Assembly (NCBI GenBank): GCA_937138415.1
Contig: CAKZPA010000001.1
Coordinates: 1 to 64,000 of the forward strand
Reading direction: 5' to 3'
From: an uncultured Nitrospiraceae bacterium
GTDB taxonomy: Bacteria > Nitrospirota > Thermodesulfovibrionia > Thermodesulfovibrionales > SM23-35
DNA length: 64,000 bases
The notes under the pieces were generated by a model. The model did no database searches, was not told the origin of the DNA, and saw nothing but the letters and a program-made list of their open reading frames with translations. The position numbers were made by a program, and so were the translations under genes. Positions 19,147 to 29,074 of the stretch are shown here, one piece after another. The stretch's first letter is position 1. Each line of letters starts with the position of its first letter.

Positions 19147-20329
19147 AAACGCGATGCGCTCCCCGTCCGAGGGATGTGAGAATTTCGTACGATATCGTCC
19201 CCGCTCGCCGGGCAAGTTCGTCCGCGGTGACCTTGCAGCCGCGGTCCTGCCCCATGATAATCACATCGTCTTCTGTCGTTACTCCCGGCACATCCGTGAG
19301 GTCCACCATGGTCAGGTCCATGCAGACCCTCCCCACGACGGGCACCCGCTGCCCGTTGACGATGACGTCCGCATTGTTCGAAAAAAACCTGTTGTAGCCG
19401 TCAGCGTATCCGATCGCAAGGACGCCGATCGTGCTCGGCCGCTTCGTGATGAACGTCCTCCCGTAACTGATCGGCGTTCCCGCCGGCACCCTGCGTATAT
19501 CGAGAATTTTTGCCTTGATCGTCATCGCGGGCAGAAAATCCCCCTCTCGTTGCGCGTTCTCACCAAATTCCTCGTGACGCCGGTCGTCCGTTCCCGACGC
19601 GCGAAATTCAACGGACGACCTCCGGGATCGAGGATCGGATCTGGCGGGAAATGGCGAGCACCCATAGAGAATGATACCGGGACGGACCGCGTCGAGGTGT
19701 GCCTGCTCGAATGTCAATACCGCCGCGCTGTTCGCGATATGCGCGAGAAACGGTCTGCCGACTCGTTTGCGCACGCGCTCCCTGACGTGAAGAAACCGCC
19801 CCAGCTGTTCGCGGGCGAACGCGTTGTCAGCGAGGTCGGCCTCCGAAAAATGGCTGAAAAGACCCGACAATTCGATTCCCGGCATTTCGGAAATACGAAA
19901 CACATTCTCGACCACGTCGTCCCCGAACAGACCAAGCCTCCCCATGCCCGAATCGATTTTCACATGGACGCAGATCGGTCTGCCCCTCTTTCGGGCCTCC
20001 TCCGAGAAGCGGATGCCCAGATCGACCGTGGAGATGGCAGGAATGAGATCGAGTTCGAAGTAGTCCTTGACGTCTCCGTGATCGAAGAGGACGAGGATCG
20101 GTGCGTCGATCCCGGATTCGCGCAATTCTTTCGCTTCGCCAGCGAAAGCGACCGCCAGGATGGCTATTCCGTGTTCGAGGAGTTTCCTTGAGACGGGAAC
20201 TGCGCCATGGCCATACGCGTCAGCCTTGACCACAGCGATGACGGGCCGGGTATTGACAAGCCGTTGTACTAAGTGGAGATTGTGTGATATCGCCGAAAGG
20301 TTGATCTCTGCGATAGGTCCTCTACGCAC
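19130..20329 (-). CDS. alr: alanine racemase
   Basis: AVVKADAYGHGAV PLP motif; HVKIDSGMGRLG; VGRVCMDLTMVDLTD. Confidence 0.94.
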   Translation of the reverse strand: MRRGPIAEINLSAISHNLHLVQRLVNTRPVIAVVKADAYGHGAVPVSRKLLEHGIAILAVAFAGEAKELRESGIDAPILVLFDHGDVKDYFELDLIPAISTVDLGIRFSEEARKRGRPICVHVKIDSGMGRLGLFGDDVVENVFRISEMPGIELSGLFSHFSEADLADNAFAREQLGRFLHVRERVRKRVGRPFLAHIANSAAVLTFEQAHLDAVRPGIILYGCSPFPARSDPRSRRSSVEFRASGTDDRRHEEFGENAQREGDFLPAMTIKAKILDIRRVPAGTPISYGRTFITKRPSTIGVLAIGYADGYNRFFSNNADVIVNGQRVPVVGRVCMDLTMVDLTDVPGVTTEDDVIIMGQDRGCKVTADELARRAGTISYEILTSLGRGAHRVYVEAR

Positions 20330-20537
20330 CTTCTTCTTTTTCTATTTTTTCTTTTTTCTTTTCCCTCGACTCTTTCTCCGGGGTTACGTCAATCTCGTCA
20401 CCCTCGCGGACGCTCTTTTTGAAATTTCTGATCGCTTGCCCTATGCCACTCCCGATCTGAGGCAGTCTCGTTGCCCCGAAGAGCACGACGATGATGATCA
20501 GGATGATGATTAACTCCTGCGTGCCTAATCCGAACAT
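20322..20537 (-). CDS. tatA: Sec-independent translocase TatA/E-like
   Basis: MFGLGTQELIIILIIIVVLFGATRLPQIGSGIGQAIRNFKKSVRE. Confidence 0.93.
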   Translation of the reverse strand: MFGLGTQELIIILIIIVVLFGATRLPQIGSGIGQAIRNFKKSVREGDEIDVTPEKESREKKKEKIEKEEGA

Positions 20538-21148
20538 ATATCTCCTCCTGTCTCTCTCCGGTAATCCTCCGGAGTGTTGATGCTCACGAAAGTCCTTCCT
20601 TCAGGATCGTACTTCCTCACCTCATCCTCCGTCACGAAGCGGACGCGCACCGTGCGGAGAAAACGCTGCACACTCCTGTCACCGCCTTTCACCCTCTCCT
20701 CCATAAGGGCGGCGCACCGTTTCCCGTACAGGGCGAAGAGAGGCTCCGGCTTCCCGTTGTGCATCGGGACGACGGCATCCCACCGTTTATCCCATTCTCC
20801 AATGAGGCGCTGCATAAGTATAACATTAATAAATGGCATGTCACATGCGACGACGAACAGGAGTGAAACGTCCGGAATGTTCAGTGCCGAGCATATCCCT
20901 GTCATCGGGCCTCGCTGCGGCAGGGTATCCCCAACGAGAAGGGCTCCGGTGTAAAAATAGACGTCAGGACGGTCGGTAGAGATAAAGACCCGATCGCATG
21001 CGCGCCGCAGAAGACGCACGTTTCGGTCGATAAGACGTTCGCCATCTACGATGAGCAACCCCTTTGGAACAGGAATTCTTTTGTTTTGACCTCCCGCGAG
21101 AATCAATGCGTCGATACCGGAATGTCGCCGAACGTGATCCGCATCCAT
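20525..21148 (-). CDS. mobA: molybdenum cofactor guanylyltransferase
   Basis: ALILAGGQNKRIPVPKGLL; FVVACDMPFIN. Confidence 0.85.
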   Translation of the reverse strand: MDADHVRRHSGIDALILAGGQNKRIPVPKGLLIVDGERLIDRNVRLLRRACDRVFISTDRPDVYFYTGALLVGDTLPQRGPMTGICSALNIPDVSLLFVVACDMPFINVILMQRLIGEWDKRWDAVVPMHNGKPEPLFALYGKRCAALMEERVKGGDRSVQRFLRTVRVRFVTEDEVRKYDPEGRTFVSINTPEDYRRETGGDICSD

Positions 21149-21281
21149 CGAAGTATTTCGCCTTGAAACGATATCATTATGATAGTGAATCGAGAATCTA
21201 CTTGCAATACAAAAAAATAACCCCTCAATATGCAAAGTTTAATTGACAAAATAACCGTCCTCTCATAAAGTAACACGATAG

Positions 21282-21794
21282 ATGAGGGATCAGGAAAGCG
21301 CGGGGTTACCGGTGCACGGATTTTCAAACATCGCACTAAAATGGATCGCGACACTCGGCGTCATCGGCTATATTCCGGGAGCGCCGGGAACGTATGCGAC
21401 CGTGATCGGGCTGCTTATCCTGACGATCCTCCGGCCAACCACCCTCACCCATGTCCTGTTATCGCTCGTCCTCTTCGTTGGAGGAATCGTTGCGTCACAC
21501 CGCGCCGAGAGGATTCTCGACGCGAAAGACAGCCGGCACATTGTCATCGATGAATTATGCGGCTGTCTCTGCTCGTTGCTCTTCATTCCGCTCAGCGCAC
21601 CCTCCTTCCTCGCCGCTTTTTTTTTATTCAGGCTTTTCGATATACTAAAACCGTTTCCGATACGTCTCCTTGAATCGTCGTTACGCGGAGGGTTTGGCAT
21701 TATGGCCGATGATCTCTTGGCAGCGCTCTATACGAACTGCGTGCTCCGGATTCTGTTCCTGGCACATCCCGGGTTCTTCTCTTCTCTCTCATGA
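21282..21794 (+). CDS. pgpA: phosphatidylglycerophosphatase A
   Basis: GYIPGAPGTYATVIGL; HIVIDELCGCL; FRLFDILKPFPI. Confidence 0.93.
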   Translation: MRDQESAGLPVHGFSNIALKWIATLGVIGYIPGAPGTYATVIGLLILTILRPTTLTHVLLSLVLFVGGIVASHRAERILDAKDSRHIVIDELCGCLCSLLFIPLSAPSFLAAFFLFRLFDILKPFPIRLLESSLRGGFGIMADDLLAALYTNCVLRILFLAHPGFFSSLS

Positions 21795-22366
21795 ATCTGC
21801 GGCTCTTCATCGCCATCGACATCCCCGAAGAGATAAAACGTCAACTCGGTGACCTGATCGACATCCTGCAAAAACACGACGCGAACGTGACGTGGGTAGT
21901 CCGTGACAACCTCCACCTGACGCTCAAATTCCTCGGCGCAACGCCCGAAACGCTGCTTTCGGCGATTCGGGATCGCCTCGCCCGCGTGTTCTCCCTCTGC
22001 GCTCCGTTTCTCATTCGTGTCCGATCCGCCGGCGCGTTTCCAAACGAGAGGCATCCGCGGGTCCTCTGGGTCGGTATCGAGAATTCAGACCACCTCGAGA
22101 AATTGAGAAACGACATAGAAGACGCCCTCTTCTCGATCGGAATCCAGCGGGATACGAAATCCTTCCACCCGCACCTCACCCTGGGACGGGTACGAAACCA
22201 GCGCGGGATGCTCATGCTCCTCAAAGACTTTCTATCGGCGCGGAACAAACATTTCGGCGATGTCCTCGTCGACCGGATCCACCTCATGAAGAGTGATCTG
22301 AAACCCGGAGGACCGCTGTATACCTGTCTCCATTCGTTTCCACTCGGAGGCGCAGCCACTGCGTAA
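21791..22366 (+). CDS. thpR: RNA 2',3'-cyclic phosphodiesterase
   Basis: two HxTL motifs: NLHLTLKFLG and FHPHLTLGRV. Confidence 0.92.
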   Translation: MNLRLFIAIDIPEEIKRQLGDLIDILQKHDANVTWVVRDNLHLTLKFLGATPETLLSAIRDRLARVFSLCAPFLIRVRSAGAFPNERHPRVLWVGIENSDHLEKLRNDIEDALFSIGIQRDTKSFHPHLTLGRVRNQRGMLMLLKDFLSARNKHFGDVLVDRIHLMKSDLKPGGPLYTCLHSFPLGGAATA

Positions 22367-22402
22367 TGAACGCAAAAAACGTATCGGATATGTGGAGGAA
22401 AG

Positions 22403-23401
22403 ATGATATCGAAAGATAAGGTGAGAGCACTCGAGGTTGCCATCAACCAAATCGAGAAGAACTTCGGCAAGGGAGCCATCATGCGCCTTGGGGCGGAGGG
22501 AGTCGCTGAAGGGATACAGGTCATCCCCACGGGTTCCCTCTCCCTCGACATAGCGACGGGCGTCGGCGGATACCCGAGGGGCCGGGTTATCGAAATATTC
22601 GGTCCGGAGGCGTCCGGCAAGACCACGCTCGCGCTGAGCGCGATCGCGCAGGCGCAGTTGCAGGGAGGAACGGCCGCCTTCATCGATGCGGAGCATGCGC
22701 TCGACGTCACGTACGCGCAGAAGCTCGGGGTAAAAATAGAAGACTTGCTGGTGTCGCAGCCCGACACGGGGGAGCAGGCGCTCGAAGTCGCGGAAGTCCT
22801 CGTGAGAAGCGGAGCGATCGACATCATCGCGATCGATTCCGTTGCCGCGCTCGTCCCGAGAGCCGAAATAGAGGGAGAGATGGGGGACTCGCTCCCCGGC
22901 TTGCAGGCACGCCTCATGAGCCAGGCACTTAGAAAGCTGACGGCGGCTATCTCGAAGTCCATGACGACGGTGATCTTCATCAATCAAATACGGATGAAAA
23001 TAGGGGTCATGTTCGGAAGTCCGGAAACGACGACGGGAGGGACCGCGCTCAAGTTCTACGCATCCATGCGGCTCGATATCCGACGGATAGAAAACCTGAA
23101 GGAGAACCAGGAAACGATCGGCGGGAGGGTTCGCGTGAAAGTCGTCAAGAACAAGGTCGCGCCGCCTTTCCGACAGGCCGAATTCGATATTTATTTCAAC
23201 GAAGGGATATCCCGTTTCGGGGAACTCGTCGATCTCGGCGTGGAGCGGGGGATCATCGAGAAATCCGGAGCGTGGTACAGTTACGGGGGCAACCGCATCG
23301 GGCAAGGCAGGGAAAACGCAAAGGAATTCCTGAAGAATTCCCCCGATATTGCCCGGGAAATCGAGGCGAAAATCCTCGAGTCGGCAAAAAAGGGGAGGTA
23401 A
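22403..23401 (+). CDS. recA: recombinase A
   Basis: [39 protein letters not shown]; full length. Confidence 0.98.
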   Translation: MISKDKVRALEVAINQIEKNFGKGAIMRLGAEGVAEGIQVIPTGSLSLDIATGVGGYPRGRVIEIFGPEASGKTTLALSAIAQAQLQGGTAAFIDAEHALDVTYAQKLGVKIEDLLVSQPDTGEQALEVAEVLVRSGAIDIIAIDSVAALVPRAEIEGEMGDSLPGLQARLMSQALRKLTAAISKSMTTVIFINQIRMKIGVMFGSPETTTGGTALKFYASMRLDIRRIENLKENQETIGGRVRVKVVKNKVAPPFRQAEFDIYFNEGISRFGELVDLGVERGIIEKSGAWYSYGGNRIGQGRENAKEFLKNSPDIAREIEAKILESAKKGR

Positions 23402-23403
23402 CC

Positions 23404-24567
23404 ATGGACGTCAACGAATTACTCCAGAAAGCGCAGGCACTCGAGGCATCCGACCTCCACATAAAAGTCGGATCCCCCCCCATCGTCAGGGTTCACGGCG
23501 ATCTGTCGCCGCTGACGACCGAGCGAAAAGTGAGCCATGAGGACGCCATGCAGATGGCGCTTTCCGTCATGACGCCCGGGCAAACTGATCTCTTCAAGAA
23601 AAAACGGGACATCGATCTCGCCTACAGCGTTCCGGGCCTCGGGAGATTTCGTTGCAGCGTCTTTATGCAGAGGGGAACCGCGGGGTTGGTCTTCCGTGTG
23701 ATCCCGACGAGGATCCCGACTATCGATGAGTTGCTCCTCCCAGAAGTAATCAAGAAAATCTCCGCCGCAGAGCGGGGTCTCATCCTCGTGACGGGCACGA
23801 CCGGCAGCGGCAAATCGACGACGCTCGCCGCGATGATCGACCTCATCAACACGACGAGAACGCGCCATATCATTACGATCGAGGACCCGATCGAGTATCT
23901 TCACAGGGACAAAAAGAGCATTATCAATCAGCGAGAGATCGGTTCCGACACCGAATCGTTCGGCAGGGCGCTCAGACAGGCGCTCCGGCAGGACCCCGAC
24001 GTTATCCTCGTCGGGGAAATGCGCGATTTCGAGACGATCCATACCTCGCTCGTCGCGGCGGAAACGGGACACCTCGTTCTCAGCACCCTGCACACGATCG
24101 ATGCGACCGAAACGATCAACCGCATCATTACGGTCTTCCCTCCGTATCAGCACAAGCAGGTCCGTCTGCAATTGTCATCTGTCCTGCGGGCGATCATATC
24201 GATGCGGCTCATGCCGAGGGCGGATGGCAGGGGAAGAGTCCCCGCGGTGGAAGTCCTCATCGCGACCGCGACGATCAAGGACTGCATCGTCGATCCGGAG
24301 AAGACCAAACTGATTCAGGATGTCATCGAACAGAGCGCCATTCACTACAATATGCAGACGTTCGACCAGTCGCTTCTCAAACTCTACAAGTCCGGCTTGA
24401 TCACGTACGAAGAAGCGCTGAGGAGGGCCTCCAACCCCGACGATTTCGTCCTGAAGGTGAAGGGGGTTCAGTCCACGAGCGACATGAGCGTGGAGGAGCA
24501 GCTCTCGTTCAGGCCCGAAAAAACGCAGGGAAAGGATGGGATCCAGATCGACCGATTCGGCATATGA
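23404..24567 (+). CDS. pilT: type IV pilus twitching motility ATPase PilT
   Basis: VTGTTGSGKSTTLAAMID; ITIEDPIEYLH; RQDPDVILVGEMRD; AETGHLVLSTLHT; ATG at 23404 after AGGGGAGG. Confidence 0.95.
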   Translation: MDVNELLQKAQALEASDLHIKVGSPPIVRVHGDLSPLTTERKVSHEDAMQMALSVMTPGQTDLFKKKRDIDLAYSVPGLGRFRCSVFMQRGTAGLVFRVIPTRIPTIDELLLPEVIKKISAAERGLILVTGTTGSGKSTTLAAMIDLINTTRTRHIITIEDPIEYLHRDKKSIINQREIGSDTESFGRALRQALRQDPDVILVGEMRDFETIHTSLVAAETGHLVLSTLHTIDATETINRIITVFPPYQHKQVRLQLSSVLRAIISMRLMPRADGRGRVPAVEVLIATATIKDCIVDPEKTKLIQDVIEQSAIHYNMQTFDQSLLKLYKSGLITYEEALRRASNPDDFVLKVKGVQSTSDMSVEEQLSFRPEKTQGKDGIQIDRFGI

Positions 24568-25024
24568 GGCACGGCGCTACGCATTGAAACTCCTCGCGTA
24601 CAGAGCGAGGAGCGAAAAGGAGATGGAGGAGCGTCTGTCGAAAAAGGGTTTCAGCCCCGCGGTGATCGACGCCACGGTGCGCTCTCTTCGGGAGAGCGGC
24701 CTCATCGACGACGTCGCGCTGGCTGAATCCTTGAAACGAAACGCGCTGACGCATAAGATGCTGAGCCGGGCGGGCGTCCGGAACGTCCTTTTAAAAAGAG
24801 GGATCCCTACGCACATTGCTGATGCCCTCCTCGCTGACGATATAACGACAGACATCGAGAACGCGCTGAAATTCATAGGGAAGAAGGCGAAGGCGCTCGA
24901 GCGCTATCCTCCGCTGACCGTCAAGAGGAGACTTTTCGGCCAGCTTGCGCGAAGAGGATACGCGCCGGAGGTCATCATGAAAGCTTTCAGGGACAACCAA
25001 AAGAAGAAGGAGGATGAGCGATGA
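24536..25024 (+). CDS. recX: regulatory protein RecX
   Basis: ALKLLAYRARSEKEMEERLSKKGFSPAVIDATVRSLRESGLIDD. Confidence 0.9.
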   Translation: MGSRSTDSAYEARRYALKLLAYRARSEKEMEERLSKKGFSPAVIDATVRSLRESGLIDDVALAESLKRNALTHKMLSRAGVRNVLLKRGIPTHIADALLADDITTDIENALKFIGKKAKALERYPPLTVKRRLFGQLARRGYAPEVIMKAFRDNQKKKEDER

Positions 25025-25341
25025 GAAAAGCGTTTGCGGCAACGATTCTCTTCATCTGCGTCGCAGTGGTTAGCTGCGCGCAATCGGTCCGGTACACCGA
25101 AGATGAGATCAAAGGCTACCCCGCGGGCATCCAGGAGCAGATTCGGAAGGGCACCATTGACCTGGGCATGACGAAGGATCAGGTTCGGTACGCCTGGGGG
25201 GCGCCGAGCTCTATCAGGATGCTCGAGCCGTTCGAGGGAAAATCGAGGGAAGAGTGGATCTATACGGAACAGGTGACCATGGGAGTGGTAGGCACGAGGA
25301 TACTCTTCTTTTTCGACGGAAAACTCGTCTACGTGAAGTAG
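25021..25341 (+). CDS. small lipoprotein, SmpA/OmlA-like
   Basis: lipobox VVSCAQ; DLGMTKDQVRYAWGAPSSI...EEWIYTEQ...LFFFDGKLV. Confidence 0.7.
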   Translation: MRKAFAATILFICVAVVSCAQSVRYTEDEIKGYPAGIQEQIRKGTIDLGMTKDQVRYAWGAPSSIRMLEPFEGKSREEWIYTEQVTMGVVGTRILFFFDGKLVYVK

Positions 25342-25372
25342 AGAAGGCGACACGCTCGAGGAAAAACGGTTC

Positions 25373-28006
25373 GTGAAGAGTTCGGAAGTCCGCTCCGCAT
25401 TTCTCGACTACTTCAAGGCGCGGGGACATGCCATTGTGCAAAGCTCGCCCATGGTGCCGCGACACGACCCGTCCCTGCTCTTCGTCAACGCGGGCATGGT
25501 GCAGTTCAAAGCGCTCTTTCTCGGCGAAGAAAAACGCCCCTACACGCGCGCAGCGTCCTGCCAGAAATGCATGAGGGCCGGCGGAAAGCACAGTGACATA
25601 GAGAACGTCGGACACACCGCCCGCCACCACACATTTTTCGAGATGCTCGGCAATTTTTCCTTCGGAGACTATTTCAAGAAAGAGGCGATGTCCTTCGCCT
25701 GGGAGCTCCTCACAGAGCACTTCGGACTGCCGAAAGAAAAGCTCTCCGTTTCCATCTACGAAGAAGACGATGAAGCTGCGAACCTGTGGGCTCGCCATAT
25801 CGGCATTCCCGAGGAGAGAATCGTGCGACTCGGGGCAAAAGACAACTTCTGGCAAATGGGGGACACGGGACCGTGCGGCCCGTGCTCGGAGATCATCATC
25901 GACCAGGGAAAACATGTGGGGTGCGGGAGAGCGGACTGTGCCGTCGGATGCGACTGCGACCGGTACCTCGAACTCTGGAACCTCGTGTTCATGCAATTCA
26001 ATCGAGACGATACCGGTACGCTCACGCCCCTCCCGAAGCCGAGCATCGATACAGGGATGGGCCTCGAACGGATATCGGCGGTTCTCCAGGGGAAAAAAAC
26101 GAACTTCGACACCGACCTCTTCGCGCCGATCATCGCCGCCATAGAGGGCATCGTGAACGCACCGTACGGGAGAGATCCTCGAAAAGACGTCTCTCTGCGG
26201 GTGATCGCCGATCACATCCGGGCGATCGTCTTCCTCCTCTGCGAAGGGCTTATGCCGTCGAACGAAGGCAGAGGCTACGTCTTGCGGAGGGTCATGCGGC
26301 GGGCCGCGCGTCACGCAAAGCTCTTGGGCGCGGACGGTCCCATTCTCCACCGTCTCGTCGACGCGGTTGTCGAAGTCATGGGCGATACCTATCCCGAGCT
26401 GATCCACGAGAAGACGCGCGCCTCGAAAGTCCTCCTCTTCGAGGAAGAGCGATTCACGAGGACGCTCGAACAGGGCATGAGAATGCTCGATGAGACGATG
26501 GACACTCTCAAGGCCTCCGGTCAAACCACTATTCCCGGGGGCGAGCTCTTCCGTCTCTACGATACCTTTGGATTTCCCCTCGATCTCGCCCGCGACATGG
26601 CGATGGACAACGGATTGAGAATCGACGAGGATGGCTTCAACCGCGAGATGGAGATCCAGAGGGAGCGCGCCCGGGCCGCGTGGGTCGGCGAGGACGCGGC
26701 GATCGCCTCGATCTATCGTGAACTCGAAGCCGAGATCGGAGCGAGCGACTTCATCGGCTACGACACCCTGCATGCCGAATCGATCGTCAGGGCCATTGTC
26801 CGGGAAGGCAAGGTCGCCAATGAGGCGCGCGAAGGGCAGACGGTCGAGGTGATCCTGGACAGAACGCCATTCTACGGCGAGTCAGGCGGACAAGTGGGAG
26901 ATACGGGCGTTCTGTCGTCGGAGGAACTCGACGCGCTCGTATTGAACACGAAGAAGGAAGCCGGCCTCCACGTGCACGTCGTTCAGATAACGCGTGGACG
27001 TCTTTCCGTGTGGGATACGGTCCGTTGTGCCGTCGATGCCGCAAAAAGGATGGCCACCGCCCGCAATCATACGGCGACTCATCTCCTCCACGCCGCGCTC
27101 CGCGCCGTCGTCGGGGACCACGTGAAGCAGGCCGGTTCGTTCGTTTCGCCCGAACGCCTCCGGTTCGATTTTTCGCATTTTTACGCCCTCAACACATCGG
27201 AAATAGAAGCAATCGAAGATTTCGTGAACGAGAAGATCCTCGAGGATATTAAGGTCGAGACCGAAATTACCGGCATCCGGGAAGCCCTCGAAACGGGAGT
27301 GGTCGCCCTCTTCGGTGAAAAATACGCCGAACAGGTCCGCGTGGTGCGGGTTCCCGGCGTAAGTGCCGAACTTTGCGGCGGAACGCACTGCCACTCGACC
27401 GGACAGATCGGGTTGTTCCTGATTCTTTCGGAGGGGAGCGTCGCATCCGGCATCCGCAGAATCGAGGCACTCACGGGAAAAGGCGCGTTCGACCACCTGA
27501 GGGCCAAAAAGTCGGAACTCGATCATATCCGGGCTGTCCTAAAAACAGAAAATCCGATCGAGCGAATCGAAAAGCTTTTGAGCGACACGAAGACGATGGA
27601 GAAGGAGATTCAGAGGCTGAAGACCTCCGTGCCCGGCAACTCGATCAAGCACGCCCTCGAATCAGCCCGTGACATCGACGGCGTGAAGATCGTGACGGTT
27701 CGGCAGGACGGTCTCACTCCGAACGAGCTCCGACTGTTCGCGGACAACGTGAGAGACCGGCTCAAATCGGGCATCGTCATCGCGGTCTCGGTGAATGACG
27801 GAAATGCCGCGCTCCTCTGCATGGTGACGAAAGATTTGACCACTGCCTATCACGCCGGACACATCGTCAGGAAACTTTCGGAATTGGCCGGGGGAAAGGG
27901 AGGTGGAAAGCGCGAGATGGCTCAGGGCGGAACGAAGGACATCGGAAAATTGAACGCCGCCCTCGAATCGATCGGCGATATCATTGCAGAAACGCTCAAG
28001 CAGTAA
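25373..28006 (+). CDS. alaS: alanyl-tRNA synthetase
   Basis: DPSLLFVNAGMVQFK; DTGPCGPCSEI; ARNHTATHLLHAALR; ELCGGTHC. Confidence 0.98.
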   Translation: MKSSEVRSAFLDYFKARGHAIVQSSPMVPRHDPSLLFVNAGMVQFKALFLGEEKRPYTRAASCQKCMRAGGKHSDIENVGHTARHHTFFEMLGNFSFGDYFKKEAMSFAWELLTEHFGLPKEKLSVSIYEEDDEAANLWARHIGIPEERIVRLGAKDNFWQMGDTGPCGPCSEIIIDQGKHVGCGRADCAVGCDCDRYLELWNLVFMQFNRDDTGTLTPLPKPSIDTGMGLERISAVLQGKKTNFDTDLFAPIIAAIEGIVNAPYGRDPRKDVSLRVIADHIRAIVFLLCEGLMPSNEGRGYVLRRVMRRAARHAKLLGADGPILHRLVDAVVEVMGDTYPELIHEKTRASKVLLFEEERFTRTLEQGMRMLDETMDTLKASGQTTIPGGELFRLYDTFGFPLDLARDMAMDNGLRIDEDGFNREMEIQRERARAAWVGEDAAIASIYRELEAEIGASDFIGYDTLHAESIVRAIVREGKVANEAREGQTVEVILDRTPFYGESGGQVGDTGVLSSEELDALVLNTKKEAGLHVHVVQITRGRLSVWDTVRCAVDAAKRMATARNHTATHLLHAALRAVVGDHVKQAGSFVSPERLRFDFSHFYALNTSEIEAIEDFVNEKILEDIKVETEITGIREALETGVVALFGEKYAEQVRVVRVPGVSAELCGGTHCHSTGQIGLFLILSEGSVASGIRRIEALTGKGAFDHLRAKKSELDHIRAVLKTENPIERIEKLLSDTKTMEKEIQRLKTSVPGNSIKHALESARDIDGVKIVTVRQDGLTPNELRLFADNVRDRLKSGIVIAVSVNDGNAALLCMVTKDLTTAYHAGHIVRKLSELAGGKGGGKREMAQGGTKDIGKLNAALESIGDIIAETLKQ

Positions 28007-28057
28007 TCTTTTGCGTCACGACCCAAGCAACCCCAAAGAGTTCGCGTCGCTTCGACT

Positions 28058-28963
28058 GTGGGCATAGTACTCGCAGACATCCTATCCCTGGTCAGCACCG
28101 AGAGGCTCAAGGAGTACGTCAGGAGAATCGAGGGGTTGCGCCACGGGTGGGACAATTATGACGAACTCGAGAAGAGAGCGCGGTACATCGAGGATACGCT
28201 CGCATCGTTTCAGTGCTCCGTCACCCGACAAGAGTTCCTCTTCCACGGGAGGGAATACCGGAATATTATTGGCTCGATAGGAGACCCGAACGCACACGAT
28301 CGGATCCTCATCGGCGCTCACTACGATGCCGCATGGGGAAGCCCCGGAGCGGATGACAACGCGAGCGGTGTCGCCGTCCTCCTCGAGATGGCTGGTATTC
28401 TGTGCAGATTCCCTCTCAGGAAAACCGTGGAATGCGTCGCGTTCACCCTCGAGGAGCCCCAGCCGCAGACGATTCACTTTTTGATCGGGAGCGAAACCTT
28501 CGCCCGCGAGGCGAGGAGGCGCGGCATGGACTATCGCGCTGTCTTCGTTCTCGAATCAGTCGGCTACACCGACGATGCCGAAGGAAGCCAGATCGTTCCC
28601 CTGCTCGTGAGGGCGCCTGTACCGCGCAGGGGGACATTCCTCGGCGTAATCGCGAACGCGAGATCGAAACCGATTATGGATGCTTTCCATCGCTTTTCGC
28701 GCGAGCACGTGCCCGAACTCGAAGTCGTCACGTACAAAGTCCCCTTTTCGGGCCGACTCGTTCCTGAGACGCGGTTCAGCGATCATGCCTCGTTTTGGAA
28801 CGCCGGATATCCGGCTCTCATGCTGACGGACACGGCGATGTTCAGAAACCCGCACTACCACACCTGCCACGACACGTTCCAGACTCTCGACTTCGCATTC
28901 ATCGCCAACGTGACAAAAGCGCTGCTGAGTGTCATCCTCAGACTCGCACATGAGAACGTCTGA
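28058..28963 (+). CDS. M28-family metallopeptidase
   Basis: ILIGAHYDAAWGSPGADDNASGVAVLLEMA; FSDHASFWNAGYPALMLTDTA. Confidence 0.9.
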   Translation: MGIVLADILSLVSTERLKEYVRRIEGLRHGWDNYDELEKRARYIEDTLASFQCSVTRQEFLFHGREYRNIIGSIGDPNAHDRILIGAHYDAAWGSPGADDNASGVAVLLEMAGILCRFPLRKTVECVAFTLEEPQPQTIHFLIGSETFAREARRRGMDYRAVFVLESVGYTDDAEGSQIVPLLVRAPVPRRGTFLGVIANARSKPIMDAFHRFSREHVPELEVVTYKVPFSGRLVPETRFSDHASFWNAGYPALMLTDTAMFRNPHYHTCHDTFQTLDFAFIANVTKALLSVILRLAHENV

Positions 28964-29074
28964 GCCCCCGGGATCATGGCAACCGGGCAGATGACAACGT
29001 TCGCCATCCTTGACAGCCTTCACGACGACCCTTATCATGATTACGGCTTCGCGAAGTTACGAAGGTTACGACCA

